Source: Catellatospora vulcania (GTDB taxonomy: Bacteria > Actinomycetota > Actinomycetes > Mycobacteriales > Micromonosporaceae). Taken from it: a stretch of DNA of 64,000 bases. The stretch spans positions 196,452 to 260,451 of the forward strand of contig NZ_ML769307.1 of NCBI RefSeq assembly GCF_009720385.1, read 5' to 3'. Under the pieces are notes generated by a model that was given only the letters and a program-made list of their open reading frames with translations, was not told the DNA's origin and did not search any database. Below, piece by piece: positions 15,855-24,847 of this stretch; the stretch's first letter is position 1, and every line of letters begins with the position of its first letter. The translations under genes and the position numbers were made by a program.

Positions 15855-16889
15855 TCAAGCAGCGAGCAGCTCGCGGACGCGGGGGACGACCTGCCCGCCG
15901 TACAGGCCGATCGAGGTCATCAGGTGGTCGTGGGGCAGCGTGCCGGCGCTGTACTTCAGTTCGAAGCGGTGCACACCCAGCGTGCGTACCGTGGCGGCGA
16001 TCTTCTGCGCGACGGTCTCGGGTGAGCCGACGTAGAGCGAGCCCTCGTCGGCCTCGGCCTCGAACCGCTCCCGATTGGTGGGCGGCCAGCCGCGCTCGCG
16101 GCCGATCCGGTCGATCATCTTGCGGTAGTGCGGCCACAGCTGCTCGCGGGCGACCGCGTCGGTCTCGGCCAGGTGGCCGGGGGAGTGCACGCCGACGGGC
16201 AGCCGCGCCACCTCCATCTGCGCGAGCGCGCGGTGGTACAGGTCGACATAGGGCGCGAAGCGCTCCGGCCGGCCGCCGATGATCGCGAGCATGAGCGGCA
16301 TCTGGTACGCGGCGGCGCGCACCACCGACTCCGGGCTGCCCCCGACACCGATCCAGGTGCGGATGCGCCCCGACTCGGTCTTCGGATACACGTGCTGGTC
16401 GGTCAGCCCGGCCCGCAGGTTGCCCTGCCAGGTCACCGGCCCCTCGCCGAGCAGGTGCGCCAGCAGGTCCAGCTTCTCCTCGAACAGCTCGTTGTACTGC
16501 GCCAGGTCGAAGCCGAACAGCGGGAACGACTCGGTGAACGAGCCCCGCCCCAGAATGATCTCGGCCCGCCCGCGGGAGACCGCGTCGAGGGTGGCGAACC
16601 GCTCGAACACCCGCACCGGGTCGTCGGAGCTGAGCACGGTCACCGCGGTGCCGAGCCGGATCCGCTCGGTGCGCGACGCGATCGCCGCCAGCACGATCTC
16701 CGGCGCGGTGACGGCGAAGTCCTCGCGGTGGTGCTCGCCGATGCCGAACGCGTCCACGCCGAGGCTGTCGGCCAGCACGGCCTGCTCGACCACGTTGCGG
16801 ATGACCTGCGCGTACGGCACGGTGCCGCCGGTGTCGTCGACGGTGACGTCGCCGAACGTGTCGAGCGCGAACTCCAGCGGTGCGGACAT
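15855..16889 (-). CDS. LLM-class flavin-dependent oxidoreductase
   Basis: The 344-residue protein belongs to the luciferase-like (bacterial luciferase alpha/F420-dependent) TIM-barrel family. Recognisable segments are GIGEHHREDFAVTAPEI, TAVTVLSSDDPVRVFERFAT and GRAEIILGRGSFTESFPLFG. Such enzymes use FMNH2 or F420H2 to oxidise or reduce small molecules; the cofactor and substrate cannot be decided here. The start is placed at the ATG preceded by GAGAGG, five codons inside the longest frame. No flavin reductase is adjacent, so reducing power must come from elsewhere. Confidence 0.85.
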   Translation of the reverse strand: MSAPLEFALDTFGDVTVDDTGGTVPYAQVIRNVVEQAVLADSLGVDAFGIGEHHREDFAVTAPEIVLAAIASRTERIRLGTAVTVLSSDDPVRVFERFATLDAVSRGRAEIILGRGSFTESFPLFGFDLAQYNELFEEKLDLLAHLLGEGPVTWQGNLRAGLTDQHVYPKTESGRIRTWIGVGGSPESVVRAAAYQMPLMLAIIGGRPERFAPYVDLYHRALAQMEVARLPVGVHSPGHLAETDAVAREQLWPHYRKMIDRIGRERGWPPTNRERFEAEADEGSLYVGSPETVAQKIAATVRTLGVHRFELKYSAGTLPHDHLMTSIGLYGGQVVPRVRELLAA

Positions 16890-17176
16890 CCCGGCCTCTC
16901 CCACTCCACAGGCACCGTCAAGCGTAGTCAGCCATGGTCATCCATGACGGGTCCGGGGTGCCTTGCCACCGGACCCGGCGGCCGAACGGGGGACAGCGTA
17001 AGCATGATCGCGTACCCATGATGGCGCGATGACACGAAGGTCACCTTCCGGCGCGACGATGCGCTGGTTGCCGTCCAGCACCGCATGGTGCCTACTCGTC
17101 GCTGGCGGGTGTTCACCGCCGCCGGGATCGGCGCCAACATCGGCGCCGGTCTGACTGGCACCTGGTCGACGACGAG

Positions 17177-17650
17177 GTGCACCACCACTTCAACGCGCTG
17201 CTCGCCCCGATGGGCGCGTTCCTGGACGGGCGCGTCACCTACGAGATGATGGCCGACTACTGGCCGACCGCCGACGAGGATCCGGCGAACGCCGGGCCGA
17301 TGGCGGAGTTCGCCCGCATCTGGCGGGACATGCCGAAGTACGTCTTCTCCCGCACGCTCGACCGTGCGGACTGGAACACCACGGTGCTGCGTGAGGTGGT
17401 GCCCGACGACATCCGCAACCTCGTCGAACTGCACGGCGGCGACGTCGCCGTCGGCGGGGCGGAGCTGGCGGCGTCGTTTCTCGAACACGACCTGATCGAC
17501 GAGATCCGCCTGTACGTGCACCCGGTGGTCCTGGGCCGCGGCCGTCCGCTGTTCCGGCCGTCCGACCGCCGCCACGACCTGCGCCTGGCCCGCACCCGCA
17601 CGTTCGGCAACGGCGTCGCGCTGCTCCACTACGTGCGCCCGACCCGGTGA
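17177..17650 (+). pseudogene. 5'-truncated dihydrofolate-reductase-family (RibD C-terminal-like) gene
   Basis: The frame encodes the last three-quarters of a DHFR/RibD-C protein: LLAPMGAFLDGRVTYEMMADYWP, given here in part as GRVTYEMMADYWP; then VPDDIRNL, DVAVGGAELAASFLEHDLIDE and the PVVLGRGRPLF motif. Homology-like sequence extends about nine codons upstream (DWHLVDDEV). Before that the frame lacks the usual strand ending in SLDGF and reaches a stop at 17030-17032 with no ATG. About 25-30 N-terminal residues, which help form the nucleotide and substrate site, are gone. It is likely inactive, though the GTG at 17177 could start a shortened protein. Confidence 0.65.
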
Positions 17651-17653
17651 CGG

Positions 17654-17692
17654 CGGCGGGCGGCGCCTCGGTCCGCGAGGCGCCGCCCGCCG
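17654..17692. terminator. hairpin between convergent genes
   Basis: Perfect 17-base arms (17654-17670 and 17676-17692) with a 5-base loop follow directly after the DHFR-fragment stop and face the chitinase gene's end at 17745. Confidence 0.75.
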
Positions 17693-17744
17693 GCGGTGGT
17701 GCGGCGTCGTGCCGGGCATGCCGCCGCCGCGCCACCGGGTCCGG

Positions 17745-18815
17745 TCAGCAGTACAGGTTGGCGCCGGGCGTGGTGCCCAGGATCGCGACGAACTGCTGGT
17801 AGGAGTTGACCCGGCTCTGGACCTGCGCCGGGTTGCCGCCGTTGCACTCGATGGATCCGTTGATGCTGCGGATCGTCTGCCCGAAGCCCGCCCCGTTGAC
17901 CATGGCGTTGTGCGCGGTCATCGTGCCCGGGCCGTTCTGGGTCATCCAGTACCACAGGCCCGTGCGCCAGGCGACCGACGCGTCGTTCTGCACCAGCCAT
18001 GGGTTGGTCAGCAGCGGCAGCCCGAGGGCGTCGCCGGCGGCCTTGTAGTTGAAGTTCCAGCTCAGCTGGATCGGACCGCGGCCGTAGTAGGCGGCCTGCC
18101 CGGCCGGGCACCCGTAGGGCTGGCCCGCGTCGCAGTAGTGCGGGTAGTTGGCGGTGTTCTGCTCCACGATGTGCACCAGGCCGCCGGTCTCGTGGTTGAC
18201 GTTGGCCAGGAACGCCGCGGCCTCCTGGCGGCGGACGGTGTCGCTGCCGGTGGTGGCGAACGACGGGTAGGCGGACAGCGCCGCGATCAGGCCCTGGTAC
18301 GTGTAGAACGAGTTGCGGCCCGGGAACATCTGGTTGAAGGCCGCCTCGGAGACGACGAAGCCGCCCGGGTTGGTCGGCGGGGTCGAGGGGGGCGTGCCGC
18401 TGCAGGTGTACGGGTCCCAGTACCAGGTGCTGATCGTCGGGTCGTAGCCCGGGTTGTCGTGCTCGGCGATGTAGTACAGGCCGTTGGTGTAGCGCACGAT
18501 GGTCCCGGTGGTGTACCAGGTGCCCGCGGCCCAGTTGGGGTGGTTGCAGGTGCCGCCGGGCGGGGGCGTGGTGCCGCCGCAGGTGCCCTGGTCGGTCCAG
18601 ACCTCGTTGGTGCCGGGCGCCTGGTTCTGGGTCCACCAGCGGGCCAGCCAGTTGTGGCCGTTGTAGGAGGCGGTCATGCCTCCGGTGTAGACGGATGACG
18701 ACTGCCACGCGGCGACGCAGTTCGCGGCGTTCGCGGAGGCCGAGGGCAGGATGACGGCGAGCGCGGCGACGATCGCCAGCACTGCGGTCAACGCCAGGGA
18801 ACGTTGTCGGGTCAT
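17745..18815 (-). CDS. secreted GH19 chitinase with two chitin-binding modules
   Basis: The 356-residue protein has a Sec signal peptide (MTRQRS then a long hydrophobic core to about residue 30). Two carbohydrate-binding modules of the CBM5/12 type follow (about 33-75, with WQSSSVYTGG and WLARWWTQ; about 90-138, with YTTGTIVRYTNGLYY), then a Pro-rich linker and a family-19 catalytic domain (about 150-356). The general acid glutamate is in NHETGG, and YYGRGPIQLSWN forms part of the cleft. It hydrolyses chitin outside the cell. GAGAGGAG before the ATG at 18815 fixes the start. A palindrome and an AT-rich motif upstream suggest control by substrate availability. Confidence 0.93.
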   Translation of the reverse strand: MTRQRSLALTAVLAIVAALAVILPSASANAANCVAAWQSSSVYTGGMTASYNGHNWLARWWTQNQAPGTNEVWTDQGTCGGTTPPPGGTCNHPNWAAGTWYTTGTIVRYTNGLYYIAEHDNPGYDPTISTWYWDPYTCSGTPPSTPPTNPGGFVVSEAAFNQMFPGRNSFYTYQGLIAALSAYPSFATTGSDTVRRQEAAAFLANVNHETGGLVHIVEQNTANYPHYCDAGQPYGCPAGQAAYYGRGPIQLSWNFNYKAAGDALGLPLLTNPWLVQNDASVAWRTGLWYWMTQNGPGTMTAHNAMVNGAGFGQTIRSINGSIECNGGNPAQVQSRVNSYQQFVAILGTTPGANLYC

Positions 18816-18862
18816 GGGGACTCCTCTCCGCGGCGCGACGCCCGCGGATCGTCGATGACGGA

Positions 18863-18880
18863 TGAGAGAGCGCTCACTCA
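18863..18880. promoter_or_regulatory. 18-bp palindrome upstream of chitinase, LacI-like operator
   Basis: TGAGAGAGCGCTCACTCA is palindromic except for one central-flank pair, with the core GAGCGCTC (18868-18875). The core equals that of CebR-type LacI-family operators known from cellulose and disaccharide genes of actinomycetes, although the flanks differ. It is 48 bases upstream of the chitinase start. Confidence 0.55.
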
Positions 18881-18890
18881 CGGAGAAGAC

Positions 18891-18914
18891 TATCAATAAA
18901 TAAAGCTTCCTAAC
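18891..18914. promoter_or_regulatory. AT-rich motif upstream of chitinase gene
   Basis: TATCAATAAATAAAGCTTCC followed by TAAC forms an AT-rich block in very GC-rich surroundings, just beyond the palindrome. The part TAAAGCTTCCTAAC resembles TAAACATACCTAAC at the secreted repeat-protein gene (8841-8854). Confidence 0.45.
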
Positions 18915-18978
18915 AGTAGGTGTCCTGATTCGGCCCGGTACCATGGGTTTCCGAGGCGTGAGTCGTGAAAGGACGGAT

Positions 18979-19500
18979 GTGGCGCAGCTGCACATCGCCG
19001 CACTGGGACCGCTCGGGGTGGCCCTGGCGGGGCGGCCGGTGCGGCTGGGCCCACGGCTGGTGAGGCTGCTGTCCGCGCTCGTCATGCAGGCTGGGCAGCA
19101 CGTCCCGGCAGGTCGGCTCATCGAGATGCTGTGGGGCGTCGACGCGCCCGACAGCGCCGCCACGACCCTGCGCAGCCACGTGGCGCACCTCCGGCGAGCC
19201 CTGTCGGCCGGGACCTCCCATTCCGGCCAGGCCATCGTGACCGTCGGCAGCGCCACCGGCGTCGGCTACCGCCTCGACCTCGACACCGGCCAGCTCGACG
19301 TGACGACGTTCGAACAGCTGTCTGCCGAGGGGGCCGGACTGCTGGCCGACAGCCTCGGCCATGCCGAGCAGGCTGCCCGGACCCTGGCCGCCGGCCTTGC
19401 GCTGTGGCGCGGACCCGCCTACGCCGACGTGGCCGAGCACGCCTTCGCGCTGCCGCACATCAGCCGCCTCAACGCGCTGCGCTGGTCTGCCCGGCGGCAG
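18979..19500 (+). pseudogene. truncated SARP/AfsR-type regulator
   Basis: From the GTG at 18979 (AAAGGA five bases before) the frame encodes an OmpR-like winged DNA-binding domain of SARP regulators (LGPLGVALAGRPVRLGPRLV, LSALVMQAGQHVPAGRLIEM, LRSHVAHLRRAL). The first helices of the bacterial transcriptional activator domain follow (about residues 95-174). Homology-like sequence stops at 19500, within that domain. The frame remains open beyond it only as antisense of the neighbouring secreted-protein gene. Intact small SARPs have about 250-280 residues. The DNA-binding domain might still be made as part of a chimera, but normal activation is doubtful. Confidence 0.65.
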
Positions 19501-19503
19501 GAC

Positions 19504-19863
19504 TCAGCCGTTGCTGCAGTGGATCTGCGATCCGCCGTCGCTGAGGTACCCGTCCCACACCCAGCCGTACTTGGTGGTGGCGGTGCGCAGGTAGGTCCAG
19601 GTCTCCCAGTTCGCGTCGTAGACGAAACAGTGGTAGTCCACGGAGTTGTTGATCGTCGCCGTGTCGGTGACGTCGCACTGCCAATCGGGACCATTGCGCA
19701 GGCTCACGCTCCGGGTGAACTTCTTGCCGTACGCCGACTGGTCGACGTCCGGGCCGCTGACGCCGCACGGCAGCGCGGCTGCCGGCGAAGACTGGCCGAC
19801 CACGGCCAGCGTGGCCGCAGCGGTCGTCAGCACCATGCCTCGTGCGATCATTCCTCGCTTCAT
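19504..19863 (-). CDS. small secreted protein, SH3-like
   Basis: The 119-residue protein has a signal peptide (MKRGMIARG, hydrophobic core, PAAA near residue 29). A mature part of about 88 residues contains four cysteines (LPCGVS, WQCDVT, YHCFVY, IHCSNG). Repeated aromatic-rich strands (WETWTYLRTATTKYGWVWDG) resemble bacterial SH3-type cell-wall-binding modules. GGAAGGGAAC lies just before the ATG. Its stop codon is three bases from the break point of the convergent SARP fragment, so the two may have been joined by the same rearrangement. Function unknown. Confidence 0.65.
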   Translation of the reverse strand: MKRGMIARGMVLTTAAATLAVVGQSSPAAALPCGVSGPDVDQSAYGKKFTRSVSLRNGPDWQCDVTDTATINNSVDYHCFVYDANWETWTYLRTATTKYGWVWDGYLSDGGSQIHCSNG

Positions 19864-20034
19864 GTTCGTTCCCTTCCGCAGACTTCCGGCACGTTCGAGG
19901 GCGTGGCGCCACGGTCGTGGCTGCGGATCGGCTCGGGGATCGCCGCCGTCCGGCCCCTGGTGCGCAACACTTCCAGCGGAGCGTGGAAACCCCGTGGAAG
20001 ATCGCCGGCGCCGGGAACGGCGCGGGATGCGGCG

Positions 20035-21267
20035 TCAGGCCGCCGTGCCCGGCAGGGCGGTCGCCCCGAGCGGGTTGGCCAGCAGGTCGGCGAAGGCCAG
20101 CTCGGCCGCGCCGAGCAGGGTCGTGTCGTCGTCGAAGGCCGACACGGACAGCCGCACCCGCTCCCGTGACACGGGCAGCACGTGGTCGGCGATGCGCTTG
20201 CGGATCTGCGGCTCCGCGCCCGCGTACACGTCGCGCATCATGCCGCCGAACACCAGCATGCCGGGGTTGAACAGGTTGATCAGGTTCGCGACGCCGATGC
20301 CGAGCCAGTCGCCGATCCGCGCGAGGGCCCGCTGCGCGGCGGGGTCGCCGCGCCCGGCGTCGGCGACGACGGCACGCACCGCGTCGCGCCCGAACAACCC
20401 GTCCGGGCGGCCCGCCTCGGCCAGCAGCGCCCGCTCGCCTACCTCCGCCTCCAGGCAGCCACGGGCCCCGCACGAGCAGGGCCGCCCACCATGCGGGTTG
20501 ACCAGCATGTGCCCGACCTCGCAGCCGTAGCCTGCCTCCCCGTCGAGCACCTCGCCGCCGACGATGATGCCGCCGCCCACCCCGACATCGCCGTGCAGGT
20601 AGATGAGGTTCTGCACGCCGACGCCCGCGCCGCGGCCGTGTTCGGCCAGCGCGCCCAGGTGGGCCTCGTTGCCGACGGGCACCGGCAGCCCCAGACCGAG
20701 CTGCTCGCCGAGTTCGGCCCCGAACGCCTGGTCCACCCAGCCCAGGTACGGGCCGTAGCGGACCATGCCGTCGCCAGGGCGGATCATGCCGCAGTAGGAC
20801 GCGCCGGCGCCCGCGCAGACCGCACCCGGCGGCGCGTTGCGGTGCAGGTCCCGGCCGAACCCAGCCAGCACGGCGACGACGGCGTCCAGGTCGGGGCCCG
20901 AACGTGAGCGCTTCGCAACCCGGCGTTCGAGGATCTCGCCGCCCAGCGCCACGCGGGCGGCGACCAGCCGGTCCACGGCGACGTCGAACGCGAGCACGTA
21001 CACCCGGTCCGCGGCCGGGGTGACCACCAGCGAGGGCCGCCCGGACCGGCCCGCGGCGGCGGGCTGCCGCTCGCGTACCAGGCCGGCGGCACTGAGCCGG
21101 GTGGTCAGCGCCATGATCGTGCTGCGGTTGAGGTTCATCCGCTCGGCCAGCTCGGCGCGCGACAGCGGGCCGGACAGGTGGACGTGCCGCAGCAGCGCGC
21201 CGAGGTTCTGCCGCGGGCCTTCGTCCGGTGCGTACTCGGCCCCGGGCGCGGACGAGCTGGTCAGCAT
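20035..21267 (-). CDS. ROK-family transcriptional regulator
   Basis: The 410-residue protein joins an N-terminal MarR-like winged helix (about residues 22-80; PLSRAELAERMNLNRSTIMA) to a ROK sugar-kinase-like domain. The kinase-like part has GDVGVGGGIIVGGEVLDGEA and the zinc motif CSCGARGCLE. ROK regulators such as NagC/XylR types respond to sugars or sugar phosphates and repress carbohydrate genes. The ExGH-type motif ahead of the zinc site is present as CEVGHM. No sugar transporter or kinase is adjacent. The chitinase gene 1.2 kb away is the nearest carbohydrate target, an inference only. Confidence 0.88.
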   Translation of the reverse strand: MLTSSSAPGAEYAPDEGPRQNLGALLRHVHLSGPLSRAELAERMNLNRSTIMALTTRLSAAGLVRERQPAAAGRSGRPSLVVTPAADRVYVLAFDVAVDRLVAARVALGGEILERRVAKRSRSGPDLDAVVAVLAGFGRDLHRNAPPGAVCAGAGASYCGMIRPGDGMVRYGPYLGWVDQAFGAELGEQLGLGLPVPVGNEAHLGALAEHGRGAGVGVQNLIYLHGDVGVGGGIIVGGEVLDGEAGYGCEVGHMLVNPHGGRPCSCGARGCLEAEVGERALLAEAGRPDGLFGRDAVRAVVADAGRGDPAAQRALARIGDWLGIGVANLINLFNPGMLVFGGMMRDVYAGAEPQIRKRIADHVLPVSRERVRLSVSAFDDDTTLLGAAELAFADLLANPLGATALPGTAA

Positions 21268-21358
21268 GGGCAGAGACCTTGTGGGCTGGGTACGGTTGAG
21301 ACTTCAACCATACGTGAAACGGTAGGCCCCGCCGCGCTGCGGCCCGGGGCGGGTCCGA

Positions 21359-21955
21359 TCAGGACGCCTTCAAGCCGGCCAGCACGAAGTCGGCGAGTTC
21401 GCGGGCGATCGTCTCGGCGGGCTTGGGGCCGTCCGGGCGGAACCAGGTGTGCAGGGAGTTGGTCACCCCGAAGATCGACCAGGAGACCACCTCCGGCGAG
21501 GCGACCGGGCTGAACACCCCGTCGCGCTGCGCCTGCCGGATCAGCGCCCGCACCGCCTCCTGGTAGCGCCGCCAGTCGGCCTGCAGCCGCTGGGTGCGCC
21601 CGCTGTCCATGGTGGCCAGCTCCCGCGACACGGCCGCCGACTCCTGCCGCATCGCGGCCGTGCCGACCACGATGTCGTCGATGATCGCCCGCAGCGTCCA
21701 CTCCGGATCGCGGCCCTGGGCCAGGATCGCGTCCAGGGCCGTGAGCCGCTCGCTGAAGATCGCCCGGTACATCTCGACGAGCAGGTCCTCCTTGGCCCCG
21801 AAGTAGTGGTACAGGCCGCCCTTGGTGACCCCGGCGCGGTCGACGACCTGCTGCACCGACGTGGCGTCATAGCCCTGCTCGGCGAACAGCCCGGTCGCCG
21901 CGGCCAGGATGCGCTCGCGCACCCCGGCCCCGCCGTCGGCTTTAGAACGCCCCAT
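21359..21955 (-). CDS. TetR-family regulator of the acyl-CoA dehydrogenase/SDR locus
   Basis: The 198-residue protein has a TetR DNA-binding region (about residues 8-60; [40 protein letters not shown]) and a helical ligand domain. Its ATG overlaps the end of the acyl-CoA dehydrogenase gene by 14 bases, with GGAG inside that gene as ribosome-binding site, so the two are cotranscribed. Two palindromes upstream of the operon have the ACCGACCGGTCGGT form used by many TetR proteins of fatty-acid metabolism. The likely ligand is an acyl-CoA and the likely role is repression of this operon and the divergent SDR gene. Confidence 0.88.
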   Translation of the reverse strand: MGRSKADGGAGVRERILAAATGLFAEQGYDATSVQQVVDRAGVTKGGLYHYFGAKEDLLVEMYRAIFSERLTALDAILAQGRDPEWTLRAIIDDIVVGTAAMRQESAAVSRELATMDSGRTQRLQADWRRYQEAVRALIRQAQRDGVFSPVASPEVVSWSIFGVTNSLHTWFRPDGPKPAETIARELADFVLAGLKAS

Positions 21956-23756
21956 CCGGGATCTCCATCAGCGCGTTGTCGGTGGTCTCCAGCACCCGGC
22001 GGCGCGCGGTCAGCTCCGGCAGCACGGTACGCGCGAAGAACCGCGCCACCGCCAGCTTGCCCTGGTAGAAGCCCACGTCGTCGCCGGACGCGCCGTCCAG
22101 GGCGGCCAGCGCGACCGCGGCCTGGCGGATCAGCAGCCAGCCGATCAGCAGGTCGCCGACGCTCATCAGCAGCCGGGTGGTGTTCTGGCCGACCTTGTAC
22201 ACCTCGGTGACGTCGTCACCGGCGGCCTTCTGCCAGCCGAACATGGTCGCCACCATGCCGCGCACGTCGGCGATCGCCTCGCGCAGCGACTCGCACTCCA
22301 GCTTCAGCCCGTCGGTGGACTCGTTGGCGTCGCAGAACTCCTCCATCTCGCCGACGAGCAGGTCCAGCGCCACCGACCGGTCCCGGACGATCTTGCGGAA
22401 GAAGAAGTCCTGGCCCTGGATCGCGGTGGTGCCCTCGTACAGGGTGTCGATCTTCGTGTCCCGGATGTACTGCTCCATCGGGTAGTCCTGCAGGTAACCC
22501 GACCCGCCCAGGGTCTGCAGCGACAGGGCCAGCATCTCGTAGGAGCGCTCCGAGCCGACGCCCTTCACGATCGGCAGCAGCAGGTCGTTGACGTTCGCGC
22601 CCTGCGGGTGGTCGCGGTCCAGCCAGCCGGCCGTGTACAGGTAGGTGGCGCGCAGGCCCTCGGCGTACGCCTTCTGCAGCATCAGGATGCGCCGCACGTC
22701 GGGGTGCCGGTCGATGGTGACCCGCGGCGCGGTCTTGTCCGCCGCCCGGGTCAGGTCCGGGCCCTGCACGCGCTGGCGGGCGTAGTCGAGGGCGTTGAGG
22801 TAGCCGGTCGACAGCGTCGCGATCGCCTTCACGCCGACCTGCATCCGCGCCGACTCGATCACCTTGAACATCTGCGCGATGCCGTCGTGCACCTCGCCGA
22901 CCAGCCAGCCCTTCGCCGGGACACCGTGCTGGCCGAACGTCAGCTCGCAGGTGCTGGACACCTTCAGGCCCATCTTCTTCTCGACGTTGGTGGCGTACAC
23001 GCCGTTGCGCTCGCCGAGCTGCCCGGACTCGTGGTCGAAGTGGAACTTCGGCACCAGGAACATCGACAGGCCCTTGGTGCCCGGCCCGCCCGCGCCGGGC
23101 GTGTCCACCGGCCGGGCCAGCACGAAGTGCATGATGTTCTCGCTCAGGTCGTGCTCGCCCGAGGTGATGAAACGCTTGACGCCCTCCAGATGCCACGAGC
23201 CGTCGGCCTGCGGCACCGCCCGGGTGCGGCCCGCGCCGACGTCGGAGCCCGCGTCGGGCTCGGTGAGCACCATGGTCGCGCCCCACTGGCGGTCGATCAT
23301 GATCTCGGCGATGCGCTGCTGCGGCTCGGTGCCCATGCGGTGCAGCAGGCCGCCGAAGCCGGGGCCGCCACCGTACATGTACACCGGCGCCTGCGCGCCC
23401 TGGACCAGCTCGATCAGCGCCCACCACAGCGCCCGCGGGGCGACCACGCCGCCGGCCTCGGCGGGCATGTCCAGCCGCCACCACTCGGCGTCCATCCACG
23501 CCTGGTACGACCGTCGGAAGCTCTCGGGCATGGTCACCGAGTGGGTCTGCGGGTCGTAGACGGGCGGGTGACGGTCCACGTCGGCGTACGACGCCGCGAT
23601 CGGCCCGACCGACAGCCGCTCCACCTCTGCGAGCATGTGCTCGACGGTGTCGGTGTCCAGCTCGGCGAAGCGTCCCGTGCCCAGCTTGTCGCCGAGGCCG
23701 AACACCTCGAACAGATTGAACCGCAGGTCACGCAGGTTGCTCCGGTAGTGGCTCAT
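21942..23756 (-). CDS. acyl-CoA dehydrogenase, FadE5-like
   Basis: The 604-residue flavoprotein is longer than ordinary acyl-CoA dehydrogenases (about 380 residues), as in the mycobacterial FadE5/AidB-related group. It has an N-terminal extension, the TEPDAGSD substrate/FAD motif near residue 165, [14 protein letters not shown] after it, and the catalytic-base region [13 protein letters not shown] near residue 440. An extra C-terminal helical domain of about 130 residues follows. It introduces the alpha-beta double bond in acyl-CoA at the start of beta-oxidation, passing electrons to an ETF not encoded here. It is first in an operon with the TetR gene. Confidence 0.92.
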   Translation of the reverse strand: MSHYRSNLRDLRFNLFEVFGLGDKLGTGRFAELDTDTVEHMLAEVERLSVGPIAASYADVDRHPPVYDPQTHSVTMPESFRRSYQAWMDAEWWRLDMPAEAGGVVAPRALWWALIELVQGAQAPVYMYGGGPGFGGLLHRMGTEPQQRIAEIMIDRQWGATMVLTEPDAGSDVGAGRTRAVPQADGSWHLEGVKRFITSGEHDLSENIMHFVLARPVDTPGAGGPGTKGLSMFLVPKFHFDHESGQLGERNGVYATNVEKKMGLKVSSTCELTFGQHGVPAKGWLVGEVHDGIAQMFKVIESARMQVGVKAIATLSTGYLNALDYARQRVQGPDLTRAADKTAPRVTIDRHPDVRRILMLQKAYAEGLRATYLYTAGWLDRDHPQGANVNDLLLPIVKGVGSERSYEMLALSLQTLGGSGYLQDYPMEQYIRDTKIDTLYEGTTAIQGQDFFFRKIVRDRSVALDLLVGEMEEFCDANESTDGLKLECESLREAIADVRGMVATMFGWQKAAGDDVTEVYKVGQNTTRLLMSVGDLLIGWLLIRQAAVALAALDGASGDDVGFYQGKLAVARFFARTVLPELTARRRVLETTDNALMEIPDGAF

Positions 23757-23838
23757 GCCCAGCCTTCCCCCATGGCGCTCCAGCCGAGCGCCGACGTGTC
23801 GAGGTGCCCATGACAGCGCGGCGGCGGCCCCGCTGTCA

Positions 23839-23890
23839 ATACCGACCGGTTGGTATGTTGCTTGGCGCCGGGGCCTACCGACCGGTCGGT
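23839..23890. promoter_or_regulatory. two TetR-type operator palindromes
   Basis: Site 1, ATACCGACCGGTTGGTAT (23839-23856), has one mismatched pair. Site 2, ACCGACCGGTCGGT (23877-23890), is perfect. Their centres are 36 bp apart. They lie 83 and 62 bases from the starts of the acyl-CoA dehydrogenase and SDR genes respectively, so one regulator could control both directions. Confidence 0.8.
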
Positions 23891-23952
23891 CTGCTCGCTA
23901 AGGTATCCGCACATCGACTGCAACAACAAACGACTGACAAGGGGCGAAAGCT

Positions 23953-24723
23953 GTGCGCACAGGTCTGGAAGGTCGTACCGCGCTGGTCACCGGCGCGTCC
24001 CGCGGCATCGGCAAGGCCACCGCGGCCGCCCTGGCCGCCGAGGGCTGCAACGTCGTGCTGACCTCCCGGCGCCAGGACGCGCTGGACGCGGTCGCCGCGG
24101 AGTTCCGCGAGGCGTACCCGAAGGTCGGCTTCCTCGCCAAGGCCGCGCACGTGGGGGAGAAGGACCAGGCCGACGCCTGCGTCGCCGCCGCGGTGGCCGA
24201 GTTCGGCTCCGTCGACGTGCTCGTCAACAACGCCGGCACCAACCCGTACTTCGGCCCCATGGTCGACCTCGACGTGTCCCGCGCGGAGAAGACCGTGCAG
24301 GTCAACCAGCTGTCCATCGTGCTGTGGACGCAGGCCGCCTGGCACGCCTCGATGGCGGCCAACGGCGGCGCCATCGTCAACATCGCCTCCGTCGGCGGCC
24401 TGGCCACCGAGCTGGGCATCGGCTACTACAACGCCACCAAGGCCGCCGTCATCCACCTGACCCGGCAGTTCGCCGCCGAACTGGCCCCGAAGGTGCGGGT
24501 CAACGGCATCGCGCCCGGCATCGTACGCACCAAGCTCGCCCAGGCCCTGTGGGAGAACAACGAAGAGGCGATCAACCAGCACACCCCGCTGGGCCGCATC
24601 GGCGAACCCGAGGACATCGCCAACGCCGTCGTCTTCCTCGCCGGCCAGACCTCCTCCTGGATGACCGGCCAGACCCTCGTCGTCGACGGCGGCTCCCTCA
24701 TCCGCCATTCCTTCGCCGCCTGA
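23953..24723 (+). CDS. SDR-family 3-oxoacyl reductase-like oxidoreductase
   Basis: The 256-residue classical short-chain dehydrogenase has the nucleotide loop TGASRGIGKA (near residue 14), NNAGT (near 94), an active-site Ser in NIASVGG, and YNATK (Tyr/Lys pair near 158). The Rossmann basic pair after strand 2 (TSRRQD) favours NADPH. It probably reduces or oxidises a 3-oxoacyl/3-hydroxyacyl intermediate, fitting its shared TetR sites with the acyl-CoA dehydrogenase operon. The GTG start follows AAGGGGCGAAA. A long inverted repeat follows the gene. Confidence 0.88.
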   Translation: MRTGLEGRTALVTGASRGIGKATAAALAAEGCNVVLTSRRQDALDAVAAEFREAYPKVGFLAKAAHVGEKDQADACVAAAVAEFGSVDVLVNNAGTNPYFGPMVDLDVSRAEKTVQVNQLSIVLWTQAAWHASMAANGGAIVNIASVGGLATELGIGYYNATKAAVIHLTRQFAAELAPKVRVNGIAPGIVRTKLAQALWENNEEAINQHTPLGRIGEPEDIANAVVFLAGQTSSWMTGQTLVVDGGSLIRHSFAA

Positions 24724-24749
24724 CCCGCGCCCGCCTTGTGCGGCGTCAG

Positions 24750-24801
24750 TTTCGGGGAAACTGCAGGAATCGCGCTTCCGATTCGCGCAGTTTCCCCGAA
24801 A
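24750..24801. repeat. long palindromic element, copy 1
   Basis: Perfect 15-base arms, TTTCGGGGAAACTGC (24750-24764) and its complement (24787-24801), enclose a second stem GAATCG/CGATTC (24767-24772 with 24779-24784). Each outer arm is itself nearly palindromic (TTTC GGG GAAA). A second copy with the same arm sequence occurs at 49166-49229. It could act as a terminator after the SDR gene, but the conserved arm sequence suggests a dispersed element. Confidence 0.8.
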
Positions 24802-24847
24802 GCGCAGCAGGGCTCCCGCGACGCCTCGCGGTCGGTAGCGTGGGGGC

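Noticed and set aside
19501..20169. C-terminal continuation of the SARP protein
   Set aside because: The frame stays open but is antisense to a secreted-protein gene and bears no SARP sequence.
24750..24801. Ordinary intrinsic terminator only
   Set aside because: A hairpin terminator is possible, but the same arm sequence recurs at 49166-49229, which a simple terminator would not explain.
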